NCBI GenBank assembly: GCA_016288155.1
Contig: JAEEYP010000010.1
Location: forward strand, 1-62,346
DNA: 62,346 nucleotides
From: Clostridiales bacterium
GTDB taxonomy: Bacteria > Bacillota > Clostridia > Oscillospirales > CAG-272
Direction: 5' to 3'
Part shown: positions 26,128-35,418 of the stretch, one piece after another
Layout: every line of letters begins with the position of its first letter
Numbering within the stretch: the first letter of the stretch is position 1
Program-made: the position numbers and the translations under genes
The notes under the pieces: model-generated
The model's input: the letters and a program-made list of their open reading frames with translations, nothing else
Told to the model about the DNA's origin: nothing
Databases searched by the model: none

Positions 26128-27615
26128 TCAGTTTCCGAGAGCGAGTATATCGTCGGCCAGGTCGTTGAGTTTTTTATTGATGGCCGTTTCGTCTTTTTCA
26201 TAGGTGGATATAAGGCTGCCGTTTTTGAACGCTTTGACGAGCATGCCGGAGATGCCGAGATCACAGAGCGTGGAAACCTCGTAGCGCATGGAGCGGAAGA
26301 TCAGATCGAGCATTTCCGAATCGTCGGGCGCGTCCATTCTCTTGTATTTCAGCGTTTTCTCAAAGTAGGCTTCCCGCACCTCGCCCGAGTGATACGCCCA
26401 CGCGGTGAAGATCATGTCCGTAAACGCGGCGTCCGCGGGATCGGAGGGCATGAACCACGCGCAGGAATACGGATCCACAAGATGATAGTAGTTTTCCTGT
26501 TTTTCATCGAGTTTCGGGTTGGGAAGGACGCCGTAGCCCGGTTCCATGTCGCGGAAGGACGAAGACTCGCCCGCCCCGTTCTGTACGAACAGGAAATGGT
26601 TCCCCGCAAAGAACACGCTGCGCACGTACTCCCATATGTGGGGATAACCGTTCGTGTCGCGGCCGGATGCGGCGTCCTCGTAAGTAAGCGTGCAGTTCGG
26701 GACGCCGAACAGCGCCTGTACTTTTTCCAGCGCGGCGACGGTCCTTTCGTTGATGCAGGCGATATCGGGGATGCCGTACTCGTCGTTCTCGGTGAAGACC
26801 ACGCCGCAGCCCGTCAGGAAGTTGTTGGAGGATTCCTCAAGGAATCCGACGCGGTCGTCAGCCGTTATTATCCCGTTGCCGTCGAGGTCTGCCGTGGCTT
26901 TCGTCACCATTTCGATCATTCTGTCGATGGTCCACGTCCCCTCGCGCACCATGTCGTAGGGATAGTCGATGCCGCAGACGTCCATGATGCCCTTCGAGAA
27001 ATAGATGAAGCGTGCGTCGCAGATCGGCCGGGAGGTGACGTCTCCGGCGATCAGGAAGAGGTGTCCGGCGACCGTCAGATCACGGGATATGTTCGCGTCC
27101 CACCAGGGATCGGCGATATCGAGATAGGTGAGTTTGTTGAAGTCGTAGAAATAGTTTTCGAGTGCGCGGGGAAAACCGGTGATCATACAGTCGATCATGA
27201 CGTCATAGCTCTGATCGCCGCTGATCGTCTCCCTCACGGCGGTTTCGGTAGGAGATTTTTCCGGGCGCTTGACAAACTTTATCCCGTATTTTTCTTCCAT
27301 GAGCAGGTTTCTGCCGTAAACGGCGTCGACCACGACGTCGCCGTTCATTTCTTCAACGAACGCGTCCGTGATTTTATAGGCGTTCGCGTCATCACCGCGG
27401 TAGAGCACCCGGAATTCCCTTCCGTTGAAATAGGTGCCGTCCGGGATGGGACTCGGAGGTCCGGCGTTTACGGTCTCTTCCGTGACCGCCGCAGTGGATT
27501 CGGGAGTTTCTTCAGAGTCGTTCGGCGTTTCGCCGCTTGTGCCGGGGCCCGCTGAACACGCAGTACAGGTGAGAAGGATCACAAACGCAAGAAACAAAGC
27601 GATGATCCGTTTCAT
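26128..27615 (-). CDS. Extracellular solute-binding lipoprotein (orphan SBP 3)
   Basis: The 495-residue lipoprotein (MKRIIALFLAFVILLTCTAC, lipid Cys 20) has a Ser/Glu/Thr-rich linker. It contains ADPWWDANISRD, VREGTWTIDRM and the calcium-loop-like DLDGNGIITADDRVG, the three marks shared by all SBPs here. AAAGGAG precedes the ATG. It lies 152 bases after the Gfo/Idh gene; a 9-bp stem-loop (27655-27691) sits in that gap. Its closest relative in the window is SBP 5, which also follows a Gfo/Idh gene. No permease is adjacent. Confidence 0.87.
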   Translation of the reverse strand: MKRIIALFLAFVILLTCTACSAGPGTSGETPNDSEETPESTAAVTEETVNAGPPSPIPDGTYFNGREFRVLYRGDDANAYKITDAFVEEMNGDVVVDAVYGRNLLMEEKYGIKFVKRPEKSPTETAVRETISGDQSYDVMIDCMITGFPRALENYFYDFNKLTYLDIADPWWDANISRDLTVAGHLFLIAGDVTSRPICDARFIYFSKGIMDVCGIDYPYDMVREGTWTIDRMIEMVTKATADLDGNGIITADDRVGFLEESSNNFLTGCGVVFTENDEYGIPDIACINERTVAALEKVQALFGVPNCTLTYEDAASGRDTNGYPHIWEYVRSVFFAGNHFLFVQNGAGESSSFRDMEPGYGVLPNPKLDEKQENYYHLVDPYSCAWFMPSDPADAAFTDMIFTAWAYHSGEVREAYFEKTLKYKRMDAPDDSEMLDLIFRSMRYEVSTLCDLGISGMLVKAFKNGSLISTYEKDETAINKKLNDLADDILALGN

Positions 27616-27654
27616 GAGGAACTCCTTTCAAAAGCAAAAGTTCTCTTGCCTGCT

Positions 27655-27691
27655 GTGCCGGACTTGAGGCGCCGCCGTATGGGTCCGGCAC
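27655..27691 (-). repeat. Intercistronic stem-loop before SBP 3
   Basis: GTGCCGGAC (27655-27663) and GTCCGGCAC (27683-27691) form a perfect 9-bp stem with a 19-base loop and no T tract. Such structures often protect 3' ends or adjust expression between the genes of a transport operon. Confidence 0.45.
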
Positions 27692-27767
27692 GTTTGAAGC
27701 GCACGATCGCAATATCTCAAAGAGAGTCTCACCACGTCGAAGAAAAGCCTTGTTTCGGGTCCTGAAG

Positions 27768-28949
27768 TCAATGTCCGTTCATTTTTTTGCCGATCGCGCA
27801 GGGGAGGGTGACGCGGCCGTTTTCGTCCGGGAACGGCGTGAGATCGTCGTCCCGCACGGCGTCGCGGGCTTCCTTCTTTGTGAAATCGGGGATATAGAAG
27901 GTCTTGCCGTCCTCCATGCAGCTGCGCCAGCCGAGGATCGCGACGGCGGACATGGCGACGCCGCGGTATACGTTGAAGAAAGGCTCCGTTCCCTTCGTCA
28001 GGTACTGGATGAAGTTCCACACCGTCCAGAAATCGCCGCCGCCGTGACCGGCTTTCTCCGCAAGCTCCGCGTTCGCGGGCCATTGGGGATCGTACGTCCG
28101 GTTCCGTTCTTCGCCTTCCGGGACAAGCCACGACTGATAGCTCAGGTTCACCATCGAGCCGAGCGTCCGCCCCGTCTCGACGCAGCCGTTCTCGCCGGCG
28201 AAGCGGTATCCGCTGGCCGATCCCATCGCGGTGCAGCCCGTGGCGCGGAAGAGCGCGCCGTCGTCGGTGATGACGTTCATCATGGCGAGCGCGTCGTAGT
28301 TGTGGCGGAAGTCGTCGTATTGCTCGAGCACGTCCGAATGGACGGCGAAGGCGTTGACCTTGACGGGCATTTCTCCCGTGACGTGCATGAGCGGGCCGAG
28401 CGCGTGCGTGACGTAGTAGGTCCGGGGCATCCACGCGCGCCAGTGGTATTTTCCGGGCGTCAGACCCGCCAGTCCCTCACGCGGCAGGGCGTGGTTGTAC
28501 TCGCCCTCCGCGTACAGGATCCGCCCGAGCTTCCCTTCGCTCACGATGCGCTTCATTTCGAGCAGGGCGGCGCTGAACGGGTAGTTCTCGGCGAGCATGT
28601 ACTTCACGCCGGTACTCTCCGCGGTCTCGACGAGGCGGACGCATCCGGCGAGCGTCGGGGAGGAGGTGCACTCGGAGAAGACCGCGATCCCGCGCTCCAT
28701 CGCCTGGCACGCGCAGACGTCGTGCTCGTGGAAATAATTGCAGAGGATGACGGCGTCGAGCCCGCTGTCCAGCATTTCCTCATAATCCCGGAACAGCTTC
28801 GCGCCGGGGCAGCGTTCGCCCGCGGATTTCAGCTTTCCCTCTTCCTTTTCGCAGAGCGCGGTGATCTCCGCCTCCTCGAAGTCCTGCAGGATGGAGATGA
28901 AGCTCGAGCCTCTTCCCAGCCCGAAAATGCCGAATCTGAGTTTTTTCAT
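27768..28949 (-). CDS. Gfo/Idh/MocA-family dehydrogenase
   Basis: The 393-residue protein has an N-terminal NAD(P)-binding fold (LRFGIFGLGRGSSF), an ILCNYFHEH loop, ENYPFSAALLEMKRIV, AEGEYNH and the C-terminal GHGGGDFWTVWNFI. These oxidise or reduce ring hydroxyls of sugars or inositols, or start redox-based glycoside cleavage. The typical EKP motif is replaced by ECTSSP. AAAGGAG precedes the ATG. It heads a unit with SBP 3 and the cyclodeaminase-like gene. A partial copy of about 550 bases lies at 55340-55899, and a full paralogue at 59289. Confidence 0.87.
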   Translation of the reverse strand: MKKLRFGIFGLGRGSSFISILQDFEEAEITALCEKEEGKLKSAGERCPGAKLFRDYEEMLDSGLDAVILCNYFHEHDVCACQAMERGIAVFSECTSSPTLAGCVRLVETAESTGVKYMLAENYPFSAALLEMKRIVSEGKLGRILYAEGEYNHALPREGLAGLTPGKYHWRAWMPRTYYVTHALGPLMHVTGEMPVKVNAFAVHSDVLEQYDDFRHNYDALAMMNVITDDGALFRATGCTAMGSASGYRFAGENGCVETGRTLGSMVNLSYQSWLVPEGEERNRTYDPQWPANAELAEKAGHGGGDFWTVWNFIQYLTKGTEPFFNVYRGVAMSAVAILGWRSCMEDGKTFYIPDFTKKEARDAVRDDDLTPFPDENGRVTLPCAIGKKMNGH

Positions 28950-29183
28950 ACGTATTCTCCTTTATGTATTTACAATTTCATTTCGATGAGAAAAACCGCG
29001 GAAGCCGTCCGCGCGTTTTTTTGTTACCTATTATTGTAACATAGCGCGACCGTCCCATGTCATGTACGGGATCAACGAAATTTCTCCCCGTCTTTTGGTC
29101 ATTCTATATAAATCAGGGCGCGTTTGCGTTCGGATCCGCCGGATCGCGGTACCTGAGCGGAGGGATCGGGGGCGAAAAACGTA

Positions 29184-29212
29184 TTGCGCGCGGGGGCGGT
29201 ATGTGTTATAAT
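29184..29212 (+). promoter_or_regulatory. Promoter of the LacI-type regulator gene
   Basis: TTGCGC (29184-29189), 17 bases, TATAAT (29207-29212) with TGTG before the -10. The 28950-29298 gap holds nothing else that I can support beyond a possible minus-strand TACAAT near 29033 for the Gfo/Idh gene. Confidence 0.6.
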
Positions 29213-29298
29213 ACTCCTGAAAAGCGAACAGGGGATATCTCTGTCGCATCGATCGGCGTGCGTTCGCAGCGTGATCCTTCGGGACGGGAGGAGACGTT

Positions 29299-30312
29299 AT
29301 GAAAGATCAGTCGTACCGTGATCTGGCAAAAAAACTGGGACTCGGCAAGTCCACCGTCAGCCGCACCGTCCGGCATTGTCCCGGGGTGGACGGCAGGACC
29401 CGCCAGCGGGTCCTTGAGGAAGCTCTCCGCACCGGGATCGGCGACGCGGCCGAGCCCTGCAGCATATACTGCATCGTTCCGGACACGCCCGGCTATTTCT
29501 GGCATATCTTTCACGATCGCATGAGAGAAGAGCTGAAGCATATCCCGTTCTCCGTGAAATACAACGTCTACTCCCACCTGCTCGATCACGAGACCGTTCT
29601 TTTGTATCTGGACGAGGCGGTCCGATGCGGCGCCCGGGTAGTGATCCTGTCCGCCGACCTCTCTCCGGCGATCAAGGAAAGGCTCGCGGCCATGCAGAAC
29701 GGCGGGGTGTACGTGATCCTGCTCTCCGTATACGGGGAACTGCCGAACAGCGTGTACGTGGGGGCCGATCCCTATCAGGACGGCGAAGAGATCGGTCTGT
29801 GGCTCTGGAAGCATTACCCGCGGTATACGCCCGTTATCCTGAACAGCAGCACGCGCCACGCTTCTGCCCGCATCAGGGGATTCCTCCACGTACTGGAGCG
29901 GTATCATCCGGACTGCGGCGATGCCTATTCGATCGTCGACGTACGCGCGGAGGATTTCAGCAATCCCAAGCTTCTGCCCTCCCGGTTCGCGTCCCTGTTC
30001 AGCCGGGTGGAGAGGGGATACTCCTGTATCTATATGCCGTTCGGCAATTTCCATCTGCCGTTGGCCGTTCTGAAGGTCGGCATGAAGACCGATATCCCGG
30101 TGCTGCTCTCCCACGACTGCTTCACCGAGGCGGGACCGGACACGCTCTATCCCGGATACACCGCTTCCTGCAATCAGGATATCGCGCGGCAGGTCGGCAC
30201 GGCGATGGAAACGGCGGCGGCCTATCTCCGCGATCCCTTTCTCCCCGACGGACAGACGTTCCGGTATATCCCCTCGAAGATCTGCTGCCGCGCGCAGGAA
30301 GCGTCCGACTGA
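29299..30312 (+). CDS. LacI-family transcriptional regulator
   Basis: The 337-residue protein starts with a LacI helix-turn-helix (YRDLAKKLGLGKSTVSRTVRH) and continues with a periplasmic-binding-like effector domain (ARVVILSADLS, YVGADPYQDGEEIGLWLW, YSCIYMPFGN, LLSHDCFTEAG). GGGAGG precedes the ATG. The DUF6067 enzyme gene begins 95 bases downstream on the same strand, so the regulator probably controls it; a sugar effector is likely but unknown. The helix-turn-helix starts at residue 5 with no hinge-helix consensus (LxxLAR), which is slightly unusual. Confidence 0.87.
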   Translation: MKDQSYRDLAKKLGLGKSTVSRTVRHCPGVDGRTRQRVLEEALRTGIGDAAEPCSIYCIVPDTPGYFWHIFHDRMREELKHIPFSVKYNVYSHLLDHETVLLYLDEAVRCGARVVILSADLSPAIKERLAAMQNGGVYVILLSVYGELPNSVYVGADPYQDGEEIGLWLWKHYPRYTPVILNSSTRHASARIRGFLHVLERYHPDCGDAYSIVDVRAEDFSNPKLLPSRFASLFSRVERGYSCIYMPFGNFHLPLAVLKVGMKTDIPVLLSHDCFTEAGPDTLYPGYTASCNQDIARQVGTAMETAAAYLRDPFLPDGQTFRYIPSKICCRAQEASD

Positions 30313-30407
30313 CCGGGAGCGTCCCTTTTTTCGTGCATCTGCGGCGTCCCGGCGCGGCGAAGCCCCGCCGCGGGGACGTATTCCGTGATTTTTTATCGGA
30401 GGTCGTT

Positions 30408-33400
30408 ATGGATAAGATCGCGTATGGGAACGCATCCGTCCCGTGGGATCTGAAGGCCGGGTTCGGCAATCATCGGTTCATCGTGGAAGCGCCCCGGAGC
30501 ACGTACGTGCGCGCGGTGCTTCCCTGGCGGCGGAGAGATCTGTACCCGGAGAAGATCGGCGTAAAGATCCGGTATACCTCCGCGGATACGCCCACGGAGA
30601 ACGGCGTCGGCTCCGGGATATCGGAGAATATCCTCATCGAAAAGGCGGACAGGGAGACCGGCGTGATCGTATTCGAAGCCCCGGCCGACGGTCTGTACGA
30701 GATCTATTATATGCCGTTCGTTCTGCGGGGGGACTGGTGGTCTCCGTCTACCGAATATCTGCCAGCCGACGCTGTGAAAGCGTCCGATGACTGGAAAGCC
30801 GCCGCGTCTTTTGCGGATATCCCCGACGCCGCGGTGCTGCGCTATGAAAGCCGCACGGCGTTCGATTCGTTCTATCCCATGGAATTTCCCATGACGGCGG
30901 CGGAGCGGGCGGCCTTTACGGGCGGCAGTCCCTTTATGGCGGTGCCGGAATCCCGGCTCCGTCCGATCCGGATGCAGTACGAGCTTCCCGCCGTCTGGCT
31001 GGATACGCCGGCTTCCTCTCTGCGTACTCTTCGGGATACCGCCTGCGCAAACGAACATTACGTATTTCAGATCGCGGTCATCGCCGGCACGGACCTGCAC
31101 GATATCCGGGTCGCTTTCCGGGATGCGCACGGTCGGACGCTGCCCCGGGGCACCGCCGTCTGCTTCAATCTGCAGGGGCGGGACGCGGAAGGACGGGAAT
31201 TCACCGTTTGCCGGGACGCGGTCAAGGGACAGGTACTTTCTTTATGGTGCGGTCTGCGGCTGGAGGATCCCGCTCTGTCGGGCAAAGAGTCGCTGCGCAT
31301 CACGGCAGAGGTGACGGCAAAAGACGCGGACGCGTCCGAGACGGCGGATATCGCTTTGACGATAACGCCGGACCTTGTGCCCAACAACGGCGACGACGAT
31401 CTCTGGCGGATGAGCCGACTGTTCTGGCTCAATGCCGCCATCGGCATCGGGGATGATCCCATTGCCCCGTACGAGCCGATCGAAAACGGATCGGACGGCC
31501 GCAGCATGGACTTCATGGGGAAGCGTCTTACCGTCGGACCTCTGGGGCTTCCCGCGTCTTTCACCAGCCGATACGATCACGCGGCGGAACTCGCCGACAC
31601 CGCGACCGAGATCCTGGCGTCTCCCGTGGAGCTGATCGCGGAAAAGACCGGGCCGGCGGCGGAAACGGACCGGGATATTTCCCTCCGTCGGCAGATCCGG
31701 AACGCGGTCACCACCGTCATGGAGGCGGAAGCCGTCCGCTGTGATATCCGGATCCAAAGCCGGGCGGAATACGAAGCGGACGGGCACATAGACTGCCGGA
31801 TGACGCTGACGGCGCTCGCGGAAGGGGAGTACGCCTTCACCCTCCGGGTCCCCGTCGCCGAGCACGCGGCGGAGTCTTTTATGGGCTTGTCCTATGAGGG
31901 CGGAAGGGTCCCCGCCCAGTGGGAGTACCGGTGGGATCCGAAATACGTCGGGAACCACGCGTGGGTCGGCGGCGTGCGGGGCGGCATCCAGCTGAAGCTC
32001 ATGCCCGAGGAAGAATTCTGGGGCAAATCCACCTGTTTTGAGTCTCTGTGGAAAAACGGCGGCAAGGGCAAAATGAGGGTGCGGAAGACCCCGGACGCGG
32101 TGCTGCTCGAAGGGATCACCGGAAGCATCCGCATGCGGGCCGGTCAGACGGAGGTACTGCATTTCCATATGATCACCACGCCCTTCCATCCGATCGATAA
32201 GGACCGCCATTGGCATGAGCATATCTACCATACCGACGGCTGGGGCGAGGAGCGGGTGCCGGATCTGGACTATGCGAAAAAACACGGCGCCACCATCATC
32301 AATCTGCACCAGGGCGGCATGCTGAACGAGAATATCAATTATCCCTTCCGGGTCGCTCCGAAACTGAAAGAACACGTACGGAAAGCCCATGAGACGGGGA
32401 TGCGCTATAAACTGTACTATACCGTGCGGGAGCTGTCCGATTACTGCGCGGAGATCTGGGCGTTCCGATCCCTCGGAGGGGAGATCTACACGGAAGATTC
32501 CCGGGCGGCCGCGATCGCCGGTCTTATTCTGGATCCTTCCCAAAAAGCCGAGCTGCCGGCATGGGATACGGTGCGCAGGGGCGGTCCCTGGCTGAACGAG
32601 CATCTGACGGAAGGATTCGTCGGCGCGTGGCATCAGTTTTTGTTTGACGGAGAGCAGGACTGCGCCGTCCATACCAAGCCGTTCTCCCGGCTCCTCAACT
32701 ATTATCTGTGCGGACTGGACTGGATGATCCGGGAGGTGGGGATCGACGGCGTCTATCTGGACGGCATCGGCTACGACCGGCGGATCATGAAGCGGGTACG
32801 CCGGATCATGCAGCACAGCGGGAAACGCTGCGATATCGACATCCACTGCGGGAACGATCACGAAATGCCGTGTTACGGCTACGTATCCCCCGCCAATCTG
32901 TACCTGGAGCATTTTGCCTATGCCGACAGCCTCTGGAACGGCGAAGGCTATCATTATGAAGACGTTTCGCCGGAGTACTATCTCACCGAGATCTCCGGGA
33001 TCCCTTTCGGCCTGATGGGGGAGATGCTCCACGGCGGCGGGAATCCGTGGAGGGGCATGGTGTACGGTATGACGGCGCGCATGGGCTGGCAGCAGGGAGG
33101 GATCTCCTGGCAGATCTGGAAGCTGTGGGAAGAATTCGGCATATCGTCGGCGAAAATGCTGGGCTGGTGGGATCCCGCCTGCCCCGTTTCGGCGGAAAAC
33201 GACCTTGTACGGGTCACGGCGTACGTGAAAGAGAACGGAGACGTACTGATCGCCGCCGCGTCCTGGTGTCCGGCGGACAGATCCTTCCTGTTCTCCGTGA
33301 ACAAGGAGCAGCTGGGCATCGAAGGCGATTATGAATTCTACGCGCCTTTCGTGGAAGACGTACAGGAGGAAGCGACGTTTGCTTCCGATGCGCTGATCCC

Positions 33401-33446
33401 CATCGCTGCCGGAAAAGGCTGGCTGTTCATTCTGCGACGGAAGTGA
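30408..33446 (+). CDS. DUF6067 / GH123-like glycoside hydrolase
   Basis: The true start is probably the ATG at 30408, after GGAGG, giving 1012 residues; the open frame reaches back into the regulator gene. The N-terminal half is beta-rich, with SLRTLRDTACANEHYVFQIA marking the GH123 N-terminal-type domain. The C-terminal half is a barrel with HGATIINLHQGG, RYKLYYTVRELSD, VGAWHQFLFDG, GIDGVYLDGIGYDR and CDIDIHCGND. GH123 enzymes are beta-N-acetylgalactosaminidases; DUF6067 members are largely uncharacterised. There is no signal peptide, so it is likely cytoplasmic. The substrate is inferred only from distant relatives. Confidence 0.75.
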   Translation: MDKIAYGNASVPWDLKAGFGNHRFIVEAPRSTYVRAVLPWRRRDLYPEKIGVKIRYTSADTPTENGVGSGISENILIEKADRETGVIVFEAPADGLYEIYYMPFVLRGDWWSPSTEYLPADAVKASDDWKAAASFADIPDAAVLRYESRTAFDSFYPMEFPMTAAERAAFTGGSPFMAVPESRLRPIRMQYELPAVWLDTPASSLRTLRDTACANEHYVFQIAVIAGTDLHDIRVAFRDAHGRTLPRGTAVCFNLQGRDAEGREFTVCRDAVKGQVLSLWCGLRLEDPALSGKESLRITAEVTAKDADASETADIALTITPDLVPNNGDDDLWRMSRLFWLNAAIGIGDDPIAPYEPIENGSDGRSMDFMGKRLTVGPLGLPASFTSRYDHAAELADTATEILASPVELIAEKTGPAAETDRDISLRRQIRNAVTTVMEAEAVRCDIRIQSRAEYEADGHIDCRMTLTALAEGEYAFTLRVPVAEHAAESFMGLSYEGGRVPAQWEYRWDPKYVGNHAWVGGVRGGIQLKLMPEEEFWGKSTCFESLWKNGGKGKMRVRKTPDAVLLEGITGSIRMRAGQTEVLHFHMITTPFHPIDKDRHWHEHIYHTDGWGEERVPDLDYAKKHGATIINLHQGGMLNENINYPFRVAPKLKEHVRKAHETGMRYKLYYTVRELSDYCAEIWAFRSLGGEIYTEDSRAAAIAGLILDPSQKAELPAWDTVRRGGPWLNEHLTEGFVGAWHQFLFDGEQDCAVHTKPFSRLLNYYLCGLDWMIREVGIDGVYLDGIGYDRRIMKRVRRIMQHSGKRCDIDIHCGNDHEMPCYGYVSPANLYLEHFAYADSLWNGEGYHYEDVSPEYYLTEISGIPFGLMGEMLHGGGNPWRGMVYGMTARMGWQQGGISWQIWKLWEEFGISSAKMLGWWDPACPVSAENDLVRVTAYVKENGDVLIAAASWCPADRSFLFSVNKEQLGIEGDYEFYAPFVEDVQEEATFASDALIPIAAGKGWLFILRRK

Positions 33447-33522
33447 TCGCGCGGACAATACCGCGGCTCACTTTCCCGTAAAACGAAAGCGTGCCGCGTT
33501 CCGAACTTCTTTCACGCAAGCA

Positions 33523-33560
33523 AAAAGTCCCGGAAACTCACGCTTCCGGGGCTTTTTTGC
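33523..33560. terminator. Bidirectional terminator
   Basis: AAAAGTCCCGGAA (33523-33535) pairs with 33544-33556 with one wobble and has T/A tracts on both sides. It lies between the convergent DUF6067 gene and SBP 4. Confidence 0.8.
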
Positions 33561-33581
33561 GTTTTCTTTTATTGCGTCCGG

Positions 33582-35081
33582 TCACTCCAGACTCAGAATG
33601 GTCTCAAGGGTGGCGTCGTAGACTCTCTGGACGTCGCGGAGCCTCTCCGCGATCCCGCTGACGATCTCGGGCGCGTTCGCGCCGCTGATGAGCTTTCTCT
33701 GGCGGCCGGTCACCCATCCGCCGGAGCCGGCGTACAGCGTTTCCCAGTCCATGACGCGCGTGTCCATGATCATGCGCAGCATTTCGCTCGATTCCGGATC
33801 CCGCGCGTGCCGCAGCTCGAGCACGGACTCGCAGTAGACGGGCATGACGTCCGTGTAGCTCGCGGCGCTCATCGCCTCGATCATCGCGCCGACCTTGGCG
33901 ACGTTTTGTACGGTCTTCAAGACGCCGACGATGCTTGCGACCATGCAGTCGACGTTCGTATGATACTCCTGCTGATCCTCGTCCCATTTCGGGATCGGGA
34001 GCACGCCGAAATCGTCCTCCATCGCCACCATCTCCGGCGTCGTCATGGCGGATACGCTGAGCGAGGTGAACAGGGCGTTGCCGCTCATGAAGGTCTCGGT
34101 GTTGTCCGCGTACTCGACGAGGACGGCGGCGCCCTGGGATTCGGTCATGAGCTTCTTCAGCTTTATATACAGATCGATCAGCTTCTCGTTGTACATATCC
34201 TGCACGATCTCGTAGGTCGCCCAGGAGTCTCCGGCGATCTTGATCCGGCGCAGCTCGGAGCCGTAGACGAACGCGTTCACGGAGGCGTTATAGACCGGAG
34301 AGAAGCCGTAGAAATCATCCTCGTCCCGCTTGCCGTTGCCGTTCACGTCGTGGTACAGATCGACGGAGTAGCTCATGAGGCGGTCGACCGTCCACTTGCC
34401 GTCGCGCACGATCTGGTACAGATCGTCCGTCGAATGGAGATAGTCGATCCATTTCGTCTTATTGAAATAGACGACGACCGTCCCGCTCGTGTAGCTGAGC
34501 GTCATATCGCCCGTCAGCGCGAGCAGCCTGTCGTCGACGATCGCGTCCCGCAGACCCTTCGTGTACCACGGTTTGTCCAGATCGATGTATGGGAGCGTCA
34601 GCACGTTCCGCAGCACCTCGAACGACGTGGAGGTCTGATCGTTGCCCATCCTGACGAGCGGCTGCGAGACGACGTCGTACACGTCGTCGTTCGCGTGCAC
34701 GAGCTGCGATGCCATCTCGATGAGCACGTCCGTCTTTACGGTGTTCGGTTCCTCGATCACGACGTTGAAGCGCGTCTCCAGCCGTCTGTTGCGCTCGAAC
34801 ACGGTATCGTTCAGGTTCTCTCCGTTCAGCTCCTCCGTGTACAGCCAGTTCCCCTCCGTGCCCTGGAGGATGCGGAACGCCTCGCCGTCGAAATTGAGTT
34901 CGGGGAGTTCGTCGGGAACGACGTATTCCGGCGCCGTATCCGCCGGGGGAGCGGAGGACGTGTCTCCGTCCGTGTCGGACGAGGCGGAGACGTCGGACTT
35001 GTCGGGCGTCGTCTTGCCCGAGCAGGCGGCGAGCGGAAGAAGCATCGCCGCGGCGAGGAAAAAGAGCAGTGCTTTTTTCAT
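33582..35081 (-). CDS. Extracellular solute-binding lipoprotein (orphan SBP 4)
   Basis: The 499-residue lipoprotein (MKKALLFFLAAAMLLPLAAC, lipid Cys 20) starts at 35081 with GGAGG 8 bases upstream; the longer frame to 35150 runs through the promoter. It has DKPWYTKGLRDA, VRDGKWTVDRL and DVNGNGKRDEDDFYG, and is the close paralogue of SBP 2. It has its own perfect promoter and a terminator, so it is a single-gene unit with no permease. The ligand is unknown. Confidence 0.87.
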   Translation of the reverse strand: MKKALLFFLAAAMLLPLAACSGKTTPDKSDVSASSDTDGDTSSAPPADTAPEYVVPDELPELNFDGEAFRILQGTEGNWLYTEELNGENLNDTVFERNRRLETRFNVVIEEPNTVKTDVLIEMASQLVHANDDVYDVVSQPLVRMGNDQTSTSFEVLRNVLTLPYIDLDKPWYTKGLRDAIVDDRLLALTGDMTLSYTSGTVVVYFNKTKWIDYLHSTDDLYQIVRDGKWTVDRLMSYSVDLYHDVNGNGKRDEDDFYGFSPVYNASVNAFVYGSELRRIKIAGDSWATYEIVQDMYNEKLIDLYIKLKKLMTESQGAAVLVEYADNTETFMSGNALFTSLSVSAMTTPEMVAMEDDFGVLPIPKWDEDQQEYHTNVDCMVASIVGVLKTVQNVAKVGAMIEAMSAASYTDVMPVYCESVLELRHARDPESSEMLRMIMDTRVMDWETLYAGSGGWVTGRQRKLISGANAPEIVSGIAERLRDVQRVYDATLETILSLE

Positions 35082-35121
35082 GAGACGGACCTCCGAAAAA
35101 AGTAATTGAGTCTTCTTAACA

Positions 35122-35150
35122 AGTATACCATTTTTCCATGTGCGTGTCAA
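35122..35150 (-). promoter_or_regulatory. Promoter of SBP 4
   Basis: On the minus strand TTGACA (35145-35150), 17 bases, TATACT (35122-35127). Confidence 0.8.
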
Positions 35151-35238
35151 CAGATCGCGGATCGTTTGGGGAAACCTTATCGGCTTGCGGGAGGCGGGAG
35201 GCGGAATACGGCGCCGGTCTTCGGGGGATTATTCGTTA

Positions 35239-35267
35239 TTGACAAACGGGGGCATTCGTGATACCAT
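35239..35267 (+). promoter_or_regulatory. Promoter of the glutaminase-A-like gene
   Basis: TTGACA (35239-35244), 17 bases, TACCAT (35262-35267). It is divergent from the SBP 4 promoter. Confidence 0.65.
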
Positions 35268-35418
35268 ATATCCGGGCGGACGTCCGGGGCGGATCCGTTT
35301 TTTTGGATGACGGACGCGCCGGAACGTGTCCTGTCCCCGCCGACGCGCCGCCCGCCGGATGCCGTTATCACAAAAAAGAAAAACAAGTCAGAAATTCACG
35401 ACAAGGACGGTACGTATC

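Noticed and set aside
27628..28434. Two similar Arg-rich frames at 27628-28434 and 54987-55856 that look like a protein family
   Set aside because: Both are out-of-frame shadows of the duplicated Gfo/Idh sequence; their similarity only reflects that duplication.
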